From the NCBI GenBank assembly GCA_011009095.1, contig VTPC01000393.1:26686-90685 (forward strand): a DNA stretch of 64,000 bases. Reading direction: 5' to 3'. Of the stretch, positions 11,586 to 21,277 are shown one piece after another; position 1 is the stretch's first letter; the number at the start of each line of letters is the position of its first letter. The notes beneath the pieces are model-generated. The model had not been told where the DNA came from and made no database searches. It saw only the letters and a list, made by a program, of their open reading frames with translations. Made by a program: the position numbers and the translations under genes. Origin of the DNA: Ignelater luminosus. Its lineage: Eukaryota; Arthropoda; Insecta; Coleoptera; Elateridae.

Positions 11586-12699
11586 CTGAACACAAGAAAT
11601 AAAGTAAAATGTTCCCAAAAAGCAGCGGTGCGTGGTTTGAACAATGTTGCCGGAGGGGGGACACTGTAGTAGTATCACAGAGTAGTAGTATTAAAACTAA
11701 TTATTTCTACACAAATTTACCTTGAATAAACACGAAATATAATTAATTCGTAAATTAAAAAATTAATCGCTTCTAGTCTTTCTAAAAAGAAAACAAGAAA
11801 AACGAGTTTTCAATATCATTTATGTCCCTTGTTCTAAAAGAGCATATCTATTTAATCAATGCAATTGATATTATTGAGACGTCGAAACCAAAAGGGAAAT
11901 TAAGAAATTTATGTACATAAACTTTTTATAAAGAATATATAATTTCAAACAAATTTTGTTTCTTATGGGTTTAATTTATTTATTTAAAGATCTGTATTAT
12001 TCAGTGGAGAACTTCAAGAGAAAATCAAAAAATAACAAAAATATAAAACTCTAGGTAAAAGTGATGTAATATTTCTGTTGGAAGTTATATCGGCGGTTAT
12101 ATTTTAACAATTGGTGTTACAATAAATACAACGATAATATTTTCCCCATTTTAGTAAGAAATAAAATGTCACATTAGTCGCACCAAAACAAAATCACGGC
12201 GATTACTTTCCCTTTTGGCCGTTACTTATTATTATGTTTTAATAAACAGAATAAAATAAAAAATCCGGTTTTGTTATAACTAGATTTTACTTCTTAAAGT
12301 TTTATCCTTCACAAACTGCAAATTAGATTTATAAAGCAAAAATGATCTTTGTGTTCTAAGGCCATAATATGGTCAGAATTTGAAAAATATAGTATGCCTG
12401 GCACAGATTTGAATTTTGCACATCATTTAACATCATGAATAATGTGATCAACTGATAAATGAATATCAAGAACAATAGCTAGCGACTCTACTGGCAACAC
12501 TGTTAAAGCCTCTGCAAGACTACAGTGGTTAATGACATGAAAATCTTCAATGAAATGTCCTTATATGCAGAATCTATATGGGTATGAAAAATTCCCAGTT
12601 GGCCCATTTCACCTTATTGCACACATGTTATACCTGCGATAACTCTTGATACAGCCCTCACCATAACAATAAAATATTCGATAACGAGAGATGTCTCCC
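11586..12699. other. Non-coding, AT-rich
   Basis: Nothing is recognised. The sequence rises in GC towards the island that begins near 12700. Confidence 0.4.
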
Positions 12700-14360
12700 T
12701 GCAACGGTCCTATCGACTACACGACCGCACGTATATAGGCGGTGGTTAAGGTTTCGAGTCGATAGGCCGTAACATTCCGGGACAAACAATGAAAAACCAA
12801 AGATTTAAACCGAATGCGAAATGCATACAGGTTTGGGAAAGCTACATGTCAAGTCTCAGCGTTAACTGCCCTAAAATAACGGCGCTGAAAAGGGTGAAAG
12901 AGGAAGAGCTCCCTTTTCGGTTCCAAGGATCTTTTTGGAGATTCGAAAATTGCCTACAGAATCACGTTCAAGTTCAGAAAATGTCCATGCCAGAACCGTA
13001 TTTGCACAGTTTTCAGTTTTTGCGTTCTTGACCTGGAAGACTACTTCGTGGGTAAAAGTATATCAGCCTTTTTTGTTTCCTATTCCACGGTGCATACAAG
13101 GATAGTAACTACGCTTTCCTAAGATTTCGGAAAACTATACTCCAGAAAGTTTCAAAGGAAGACTAATTACATTTTCTTCTTGCAATTCACCCCAAAAAGA
13201 GGCGCAAGTTACTCGTATCTACCTAAGCTTCTTGCCCTAATAATGCTCTTTAGGTCAAAAAGATAAACAGCTCGATCGGACCATAATTATTTTTTAGTTG
13301 GGCATCGCGGAATAGACCATGGGAAAAAGTGAGAAGTTAACTGAATCAAATCGGGTTTTGACCAGTAGATACAGATGAAACTCCAGAATACAAATCTCAA
13401 ATATCACGTCGATTGTACCATTCAGACGGTTTTGGTGGCGACCGCAAGTTTCGCAGAATGCCTGAACGGTTTTTGGAGGAAATGTGAGGTTTCTTGGTTT
13501 ACCACCTGCAATCCGCTTTCACTGGCCGATAACAATCGCAAATCTACGTCAAAAGGCTAAGACCAGACCCCATACTCCTTATAGTTTTCGAGCTAGGAGC
13601 CCTCCTAGGTTTGACTTGTTGCACCAGCGGCCGAACCGTAGGAAATGGGAGATCAGTTTGAACGGCATCGGACGCAGATGAAGACACTCAGTTGGGATAC
13701 TAAATGCTAAATATTCCCTCTAGGGTGCTTATGAATCCAAATTTAAATCTGTCAATGACTCCAGGGAGGCTACATTACAGCGACTCTGGTACCAGATCGC
13801 TAGGACCTTGCATAAGGCCCCAGTCGTTTTTGTCCAGTTTCATCACGTTCGGTATGCGCGCGCAAGGTGTTTGTCCCTCCTACTTGCAAAATCTGGTCGC
13901 AATCGGCCCCCGCGTTCTCGAGTTATTTCGATTTTTCGTTTTGAAAAAGTGCAAAACTTCCAACTTTGCCCCCCCCCCACCCTATTGGCTCCACCGCTTC
14001 TTTCCTATTGGGGAATTAATGAAAAGCCGCCAGATGATGATTCGCCTACGGCCGGCCTATCAACCGACCCTAGTCACCTGAGATGTCAGAAATATGTCAT
14101 TATTTGATACTTAGTTATGGTTAAGATGCGATATCAATACTTATGGTCAAGAAGCGATATCAGTTAGTTGACGGCGGCGCAGTAAAGCTGTCCCTATACT
14201 CGACCACAGGTGCATATACATAAACACCTTGCGCTTATCGATACTACTTGGCTGGACAATCATACAGATACACATGCAATTTTCGTAACTTAGTAACGTC
14301 GTTTATGCGAACCAATTGGTTTATCAGTGGCTCGACGGATCTAGATGTCCTTTACCTGTG
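12700..14360. other. GC-richer island, possible unclassified mobile element or gene relic
   Basis: Base composition jumps from about one third GC to close to one half, most clearly at 13430-14060. Several overlapping open frames (12789-13031, 13375-13560, 13484-13681, 13704-14081, 13808-14107, all plus) arise from the composition, and none resembles a known protein. The left side carries GTCGATAGGCCGTAAC (about 12758-12773). The complement of the right side (about 14045-14070) reads GTTGATAGGCCGGCCGTAG, so the island may be bounded by a degenerate inverted repeat. A 9-base C run occurs near 13971-13979. Just beyond, at about 14108-14163, two imperfect copies of an ATGGTTAAGATGCGATATCA-like unit lie in tandem. 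Confidence 0.35.
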
Positions 14361-15755
14361 TACACCTTAGTAAGAACACCCACCAAAGTGACATGACAAA
14401 TGATTTGACGCGTGATCTAGCGTGTAACATGCATCTTCAAGGTAACCAAATGAAAACCTTTGTGTTAGACGATTTGTGCATGCTCCACTTTTTGTCATGC
14501 TAGTTATTTCATTTTTTAAATAATTTACAAGTTCATAAATTATAACCAATTATAACCTTTTTTCGATAAGTAATAATACTTTTAAACAACTTTATAAAGT
14601 TTTCTTTTTATCTTAGTAAAATCAAACTTTCTTCATTATTTAATTTTTTAAAGACTTTGTTAGCTCCGCGATCTGTAACATCGTTTTTCCAAGAAGGATG
14701 CACTCCATTTATCATTACCACCCTTATAATAATTATTGTGGTTGAGGTTAACTAAATTCAATACATTACATGCACGCGTACTTTTAATAACGTTGCATCG
14801 CTGATGCAATTACGTCACCATGACGTATAACTAATCTCTGCCGCTCCTTGCTTACGGTGAGTAAATGAATGTTCCACAAAGTTACTAATTTAAAAACTTC
14901 TCGCACATAAAACTGAACAATAGTGCAATGGATTGTTATGCCGACAGATTTTTCTTTGGATATTTTCTGGTATCTTTCCTTATAGAACACATGAAGTCTT
15001 CAATAAAATCAACTAATAATTCAGAATTTAAAAAAACATTGAAAATAGCAAAATACTTTCATATTACTAAGAAGTAACATTTTTTGTATAAAGAGCGCTT
15101 ATTTGCAATTTTCACATACCTACTCTTAAGTTAAGAAAACAGTTTTAATGATCTGTTTGAATTTTAATAATACAGATGTTAACTTTGATTTATAAAAGAT
15201 CAGTTCTCACTGAACGTTTTACTAACAGCAACACAAGACATATGCCCTATGACCTAGAAAGTTTGTAGGACAATAATAAGTGGAAGTAGTCTAAATAATG
15301 TAATTTTAAAATAAGATAGTAATAAGACATCCCACCCCTCACTATTTGGGTACTTTAAACACAAATGTACATCGTAATTGTGTCTAATTTAAACTCTTCG
15401 CACTTATTGTCCTGTAATCAACTTTGTAGGTAACAGCAGGTATGCCCAAGAAAGTAAAATTTTAAAAATCATTTTGATAAAGAGCAATGCTTTTTTACTA
15501 ATTTATGAAGTTATTGAAATTTCAAACCACATTTCAGAAAAATGTTTTATCACAATTTTATTATCAACGAATGAGAATGCAAACAGACAAAACAGCATAA
15601 TACATACACACAATGAAATAAAAACAGATCAGAAGAAGGAACAATAAGATTTATTGTAGATTTAAAAATTTACAATATGCAAAATAATCTACAACATTTT
15701 TTAATATAATAAAGCTTCACATATCACACTTTCAAAAATTAAAACCCAAAAATAA
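14361..15755. other. Non-coding, AT-rich
   Basis: No feature is recognised. The minus-strand open frames 14367-14549 and 14784-14990 are unsupported. Confidence 0.4.
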
Positions 15756-15761
15756 TTTATT
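15756..15761 (-). terminator. Candidate polyadenylation signal of LCMT1
   Basis: AATAAA on the minus strand (TTTATT on the plus) is the first canonical signal downstream of the LCMT1 stop, about 260 bases away. A second lies at 15650-15655. Neither is confirmed by transcript data. Confidence 0.35.
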
Positions 15762-16019
15762 CTCATTATTCTCGCTTTTAAAAATAAATTACACCTTATT
15801 CTCAATTACTCTGTTAAAATTAGAATAATATAATACATTTATATTACAATACATACATCAGTAACTAAAAGATCAGCTATGTTTATACGAAAATATCACA
15901 GAATAGATAAATATAAAATTAATCAGTTATTATTTTAACGCACAAAGAACAAAAATCTTGTTTAGTCTACAACCTTTTTTTTTGTCATCTGCGTTGTATA
16001 AACATAGCTGGGAAATGTT

Positions 16020-16955
16020 TTAACGATCATTAATGTCGATTTCTGCAAACTCTGTTCCCAACCATCCGATACAAATGCAATAATGCTGGAAGAGTTGTAT
16101 CAACAGTTCCTGCTCATCTAGAAATTCAAGTTTTTCGATTCGTTGTCGCTCAGTCGTTGGCAATGCATAATATACTTCTACCATATCCCATGCTTTAGAT
16201 CCTTGCCAGTTACTGTTTAAAAACCGATTCTGTTGCGTCTCTAAATTTTTACATGCTGCAACGCCTGCCAGTGTACAACCCCTAGCCCTCAAATTTCCTA
16301 ACATCACATCACCAAACGTATCATTTATATTACACATTTCATAGTTCACAAACAGAGCGGATTTGAATTTTGTTGCAATCCACGACAATAACCTATTAAC
16401 ACAGTCATTCTCAATATACACTAAAACACACTCAGCAATAAACAATGTGGGGCTCGAAAAATTTATTTCTGCTTGTTGAAATTTGGTTTCCAATTCGGAA
16501 ATGTTCCTTAAGTCGGCACCAATGCAGTGATATGTTCCTGCATGTAGATCGGTTGAGCTAAGCTTAACTTCACCATCCTGTTCGTAGATTTTCTCTAACA
16601 GTTGTTTATTTCGCTTGATTATATAACACTTTCTTGCTGTGACTGATGGAAAATCAATTTCGATGAAATTGGTAATGCGAACTCCTTCATCTTTTAACCT
16701 CCAATATAGTGTGTCAAATCCAGAACCCAAATTAATAATCTGAGCAGATTCTCCAGCCTTTTTTAGAAATTTGTGAATAAATGTTTCCACTCCTTTAACA
16801 CGAGCATAATAACCACGATGAATTTCTGGAGCTTTTCGCTGAATCTGTTTCGCAAACAATGAAATATAATTATCTTGCCAATAACCCAGCTGCACAGCCC
16901 CTCGTTTACATTCACTGGCATCGTCGTTGGTTGCCATCACTGGCTCGTCATTCAT
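16020..16955 (-). CDS. LCMT1: Leucine carboxyl methyltransferase 1 (PP2A C-terminal methyltransferase)
   Basis: This enzyme uses S-adenosylmethionine to methylate the C-terminal leucine carboxylate of the protein phosphatase 2A catalytic subunit, which favours assembly with certain B subunits; it acts mainly in the cytoplasm. The product is 311 residues, slightly shorter than the roughly 330 of vertebrate LCMT1, and looks complete. Visible family hallmarks are RGYYARV (47-53), the SAM-binding loop NLGSGFDTLYWRL (75-87), EIDFPSV (99-105, acidic residue at the end of strand 2), ADLRN (147-151) and AECVLVY (174-180). After these come FVNYEM (202-207) and a C-terminal WDMVEVYYAL-containing segment. 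The start Met follows a strong 3' splice site 23-25 bases upstream, so the whole coding sequence is one exon and the only intron seen lies in the 5' UTR. No frameshift or missing key residue is seen. Confidence 0.95.
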   Translation of the reverse strand: MNDEPVMATNDDASECKRGAVQLGYWQDNYISLFAKQIQRKAPEIHRGYYARVKGVETFIHKFLKKAGESAQIINLGSGFDTLYWRLKDEGVRITNFIEIDFPSVTARKCYIIKRNKQLLEKIYEQDGEVKLSSTDLHAGTYHCIGADLRNISELETKFQQAEINFSSPTLFIAECVLVYIENDCVNRLLSWIATKFKSALFVNYEMCNINDTFGDVMLGNLRARGCTLAGVAACKNLETQQNRFLNSNWQGSKAWDMVEVYYALPTTERQRIEKLEFLDEQELLIQLFQHYCICIGWLGTEFAEIDINDR

Positions 16956-16978
16956 TTTGACCCAGGATTTTCAAAACA

Positions 16979-17092
16979 CTGCAATAAAGGATAACCATAC
17001 AGATTTTTAGGTTATGTTAACAAAACTAATCGATTTTAATGTTTTTACATGCAGATAACGCTTTATAAGGAAAATTTCGTAATATGACATAC
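16979..17092 (-). other. Probable 5' UTR intron of LCMT1
   Basis: On the minus strand a strong acceptor (GTTATCCTTTATTGCAG) ends at 16979, 23 bases before the LCMT1 start codon. A donor (AAAG followed by GTATGT) lies at 17092 and an alternative (GTAAGC) at 17103. The resulting intron would be about 114-125 bases. A non-coding first exon therefore lies at about 17093 and above. This is inferred from splice consensus only. Confidence 0.55.
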
Positions 17093-17103
17093 CTTTCGCT
17101 TAC

Positions 17104-17370
17104 TGCAGAAAATTATTTAAACCTTCAGCGTCACTAAAATAACTCGGCAACACTCAAAAATACTGCGTTTTATCGGCACAAACTGAAACTGAGTCGCTGG
17201 ATTCGTTTTCTGCTAGAATTGGCGTGCGCCATAACATTTGCGCATTGCTCCAACATCGAGCGGCTTTGATCCTTCAGTGGGCACGCGCGAACCTCTATTC
17301 TGTGTCAGTGGCGCAGACAGCAAATGAATCTGCTGGTGGAACTGAAAACTTTTCAAAACGGCAAGGCGGG
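17104..17370 (-). promoter_or_regulatory. Probable LCMT1 promoter and first exon region
   Basis: A local island richer in G, C and CpG (for example GGCGTGCGCC and GGGCACGCGCGAAC) stands out from AT-rich surroundings just upstream of the inferred first exon. No TATA box is evident in the expected place. The position relative to LCMT1 is the main argument. Confidence 0.4.
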
Positions 17371-19774
17371 TCTAATTAAAATTTTAGTTGTATGAAATAA
17401 GATGATTTTAAAGAAAACAATCTTGTTTTTAATTTTTATATTTTTCGTTACGTACTGCTTTATCAATCTTGATATAATAAGCAGTAATTCTTATCTTTTT
17501 AATGGATTCGTTATAACTTATAATACTAATAACTTCTGTAAATACATTATATACCTACTAATAATAATCCTCATATATTCTTTATAATTTAATTAAACTT
17601 AATCTGTTACTGTCCTTATGATGTAACATCTAATAATTTAATTTTAATTGGACTTGAATTACAAAGCACTCCTAGAACTGGGTAATTGGTTATTACAAAT
17701 TTTATGTTGCCTACAGTGGAGATACTTAACGTTATTTACGAATTCACTTTTATAACTAATAAATTTCAGCATTTCAGAACAACAGGTACCTTAAATTGTA
17801 GTTTCAAAAATAAAATTGTTTTGATTTTTTTTGCACAATTAATAACTACTAATAAGTTTCCAAAACTTTGTTTCAAATTGTTTTTATATTAAAACTTAAA
17901 GGATTAATCAAACGTTTGCTTAAAACCGGTAATATTAAATTGTTTTATTTGTAAGAAATTCTTAAATTATCACAAAGGATTTCAAAGAAGGATGCTTTGT
18001 GAAGAGCCCTTTTACCACTTACTTAGATTGGAAACGTGCGGTTTCCTGCGTTTGATATAAGAGTTAAACCTCGAAAAAGGTTTTTCTACTTTTCCGTCAT
18101 TCTACAACCAAACTGAAAATAAGAATTGTTTGTAATTGTTCTGATAGTACTAAACTTAAAATAATAACAAAACAAGTAGATAAAAGGTCTTAAGTGAAAT
18201 TTCGACAAATCAAACTGAACACAAAAAGCTCAGGTCGGTTGGTTGCTTGAGATGTTTGCTAGTAATTGTATAGTCTTTCAGTATTCCTCCAAGATATATC
18301 CTGTTCAATATCATTTCGGCTGATTTTTCCTGCTAAGTTCAGGTTTAGCATCAAAAATTAACTTTGCCTCGTTTGGTAATAACCATCTGTAGTGAAAAAA
18401 TAATCAAAACCAAGATTTGTTTCAAGAATGATTTAAAATATAACATACATTTTTCTACCAAATTTAAAGTACATGTCTGAGGCATATGCATTATCACTTT
18501 GTGCTAGAATATGGAAATCTATAAATATTAAAACGTACTAGAGTGTGGTTTCGACTAAAATGTTAACAAAAGTAAAGATTTCAGCAAATCCATTTTTAAA
18601 ATCACCGTGTAAAAAAGTATTGCACTATTTTTATTTTCTATGAAAAACGCTTAAGGATGTTTTGTGGGTATATTAAAAATGATGAGAATACGTTGAAAAA
18701 ATTATAGATTATTATTCTGACAAGTTTCCTGAAGCTCCTAAAAAAATTAGGGATTTTTTTACAAGACCGTTCAAAAGTTATAACATTTTTTAGTTATAAC
18801 AAATTTACACGTGCTTAAATGGAAAACCGGACCAATTCAAATTAAAAAATAGTATTGAAAATTCGTCAAATTGTAAACTAGTAGATTGAATATCTAAAAA
18901 TCATAAAAGTAATTAACATTTAGTGGTTTCAATATTATTTATAGAGAAAAATAATAAAAATGAGCGATATTTACGGTATTATTGAATGCAGAGTGTGATT
19001 CACAGTGAAAACGTGGCAACCTCGCAAACAATACGTTGCCGCGAAAATTTAAATCTCAATAAAATGCATTTAAATGTAAACAGTCAAAATTTAATAGTGA
19101 CATCGAATCAATGAATAACAATATTTAATTGTTGCATAAAATTTTTATATAGAATATAATATGGTTACATAAATATTGCTGTGGTTTTTGACCATACAGC
19201 AAAATAAAGTAAAATTTTAAGATCGACATTGCCCAAAAAACTATGGAAATGAGAAGTTATTTTTATGTTAATTTTGTTTATCACCGTATATTTTAAGACT
19301 TAATTTATGTTAGAATTCAACACTATTTTAATATTATCCATATTATTTTTTCCTTACACATGTAGGAAAAAGCATAAGAGATTTAATTGCAAAAATTATT
19401 ATATTCTACATTAAATTTTGACAGATGTCAGTATAAGGTTTTTATGAAATTATAACCTTATAAGAAATGTCATTATGAAAATATTGAATGTAGAATATAA
19501 AAATATAAATATAATTATTTCAGACATGACTTTAAAATTTCACAGTAACCGCGGCCCAAAGACTTGTTCATCATACTGCATAAGAAGATTATTTACCAAG
19601 AATTAGCCCATAAAGATTTGAAAACGTAACGTCAGTTGGGCGACCAGTGTTCTAAATAGTTAAGATTATCTATAAATCAAGTATATGTAAAACAAGCATT
19701 ATTGTTACGTCATTAACATTTATCATATAAGTATATGCAGAAGTATGTAACAAATACAGCGCATACCCTATACC
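17371..19774. other. Non-coding, AT-rich
   Basis: No gene is recognised. The frames at 17402-17587 and 17686-17892 are very AT-rich (I, N, Y, F) and look like chance. Confidence 0.45.
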
Positions 19775-19973
19775 TACCAGATGTGATTGCAATTACGCCT
19801 TTGCAATGTCATAGCATTGTCGTCTACCTGATGTGTTCAAAATTACGCGCTGCCGACGTAGTTTGAGTAATCCTTTGCGATGTCGTAGTCTTGACGTCCC
19901 AGCTACACTTTATACCTGATATCTACCTGATGTGATTGAAATTACTCGATTACATCGATAAGATGTAATCGAG
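19775..19973 (+). repeat. Degenerate tandem repeat with terminal perfect hairpin
   Basis: A unit resembling CTACCTGATGTGATTGAAAT plus TTACGC recurs at about 19775, 19827 and 19922. Words such as GATGTCGTAG and TTGACGTC are shared between copies. The last copy runs into CTCGATTACATC, GATAA, GATGTAATCGAG (19945-19973), a perfect 12-bp stem with a 5-base loop. No transcript or family is recognised. Confidence 0.55.
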
Positions 19974-19980
19974 AGATGTA

Positions 19981-20190
19981 GTGCTCGTTTTTTCGTTGGC
20001 ATGTAGCTGTTACATTAATGTCACACCTGTGTTTACTGAGATGATTCAAATGTTATTAGAACCGCCAGTAAAAAGTGACTACAGAATTCTCGAATTATTT
20101 GACATGTTTTATTTCATGATGAAACTAAGTGAAACGAAAGAAATACCGATACATACTTTGATAGGCTGCCATTTTGTTTTAGGTGGATAA
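19981..20190 (+). CDS. Unsupported hypothetical ORF beside the gap
   Basis: The 69-residue frame (MLVFSLACSCYINV...) ends just before the N run. Its composition is mixed, with a segment LLEPPVKSDYRILELFDMFY, but no family is recognised. It may be an exon fragment or chance; the gap hides the context. Confidence 0.12.
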   Translation: MLVFSLACSCYINVTPVFTEMIQMLLEPPVKSDYRILELFDMFYFMMKLSETKEIPIHTLIGCHFVLGG

Positions 20191-20213
20191 AATTTTCTAT
20201 AATTTGGGTATTA

Positions 20214-20613
20214 NNNNNNNNNNNNNNNNNNNNNNNNNNNNNNNNNNNNNNNNNNNNNNNNNNNNNNNNNNNNNNNNNNNNNNNNNNNNNNNNNNNNNNN
20301 NNNNNNNNNNNNNNNNNNNNNNNNNNNNNNNNNNNNNNNNNNNNNNNNNNNNNNNNNNNNNNNNNNNNNNNNNNNNNNNNNNNNNNNNNNNNNNNNNNNN
20401 NNNNNNNNNNNNNNNNNNNNNNNNNNNNNNNNNNNNNNNNNNNNNNNNNNNNNNNNNNNNNNNNNNNNNNNNNNNNNNNNNNNNNNNNNNNNNNNNNNNN
20501 NNNNNNNNNNNNNNNNNNNNNNNNNNNNNNNNNNNNNNNNNNNNNNNNNNNNNNNNNNNNNNNNNNNNNNNNNNNNNNNNNNNNNNNNNNNNNNNNNNNN
20601 NNNNNNNNNNNNN
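20214..20613. other. Assembly gap (400 N)
   Basis: Exactly 400 unknown bases. The round number suggests a scaffolding estimate. It lies just upstream of a probable LTR, a common cause of assembly breaks. Confidence 0.99.
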
Positions 20614-20704
20614 AATTTGAAACAGGAATTCTTTGCTTATAATATTTCCGATAAAAAAAATAAAATCGACCTGCTCAAGCGTTTTTTATAAAATGTAAAA
20701 GTAT

Positions 20705-21078
20705 TGTAACGAGCTATCCCTCGAACATACTAGAGAAGTGTCGAACAGTCTCGGCGTTGCTGGTCGACTGTGCCGGAGAGATCTCGCACTGTCCAGAGTT
20801 TCCGACCGTCGAATGTGCAAGAAAAGGCGCGAGCCTTCTAGACTCATCGAGAGGAACGAGGAAACGTATATAAGCGGTAGCATGAATAGAGCTAGTTAGT
20901 TCTACAGTAAATGACCGCGTGTAGTTACGAACGAAATAAATGTAATTAGTGATAAATGAATTATTCTGTACATATATAAATAAATAAGTTAGTGTAAGTA
21001 AATACTGGAAATAAATTGTAATTAACCAAGTACAAATAAATATTAAAAATAAATAGACGTTTTTGTTAAAACGTAACA
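20705..21078 (+). mobile_element. Probable LTR, solo or truncated (Ty3/gypsy-like)
   Basis: The stretch begins TGTAACGAGC and ends AAACGTAACA, giving TG..CA termini inside a short imperfect inverted repeat. The first half is CpG-rich and followed by a TATA-like CGTATATAAGCGG at about 20863. AATAAA-type words follow from about 20935. This is the U3-R-U5 order expected of an LTR. No primer-binding site follows, no polypurine tract precedes it, and no clear target duplication or second copy is present in the window. The missing partner could lie in the gap. The minus-strand frames across it are unsupported. Confidence 0.45.
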
Positions 21079-21120
21079 CTATAATAAATGAATTTGTGCG
21101 TAACTTTTTTAGACACGGTA

Positions 21121-21277
21121 GAAGACCCCGCGTCACTAATTTCTGTTGCAAGTTCTGACATACCACTTTACTCAGCGCATTGATAATGATATGTATATGT
21201 TAAACAAAGATAAATGTATGAACGCACTGAGTGAAGTATCGGAATTTGTAACATAAATTAGTACCATGGAGATCTTT
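21121..21277. repeat. Long imperfect inverted repeat
   Basis: Arms 21121-21178 and 21224-21277 are about 75% complementary over more than 50 bases (for example GCGCTGAGT versus GCACTGAGT, and AAATTAGT in both), with a 45-base loop. Most differences are transitions. It may be a palindromic MITE or a remnant of an element interrupted by the neighbouring LTR. Confidence 0.6.

Noticed and set aside
12525..12540. CAGTGGTTAATGAC as a possible second hAT end
   Set aside because: No partner end or 8-bp duplication was found.
13704..14107. 125- and 99-codon frames in the GC-rich island
   Set aside because: Overlapping frames of similar length arise from the low stop-codon density there, and neither resembles a protein family.
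20183..20620. 145-codon frame running through the N gap
   Set aside because: It consists of unknown bases and has no content.
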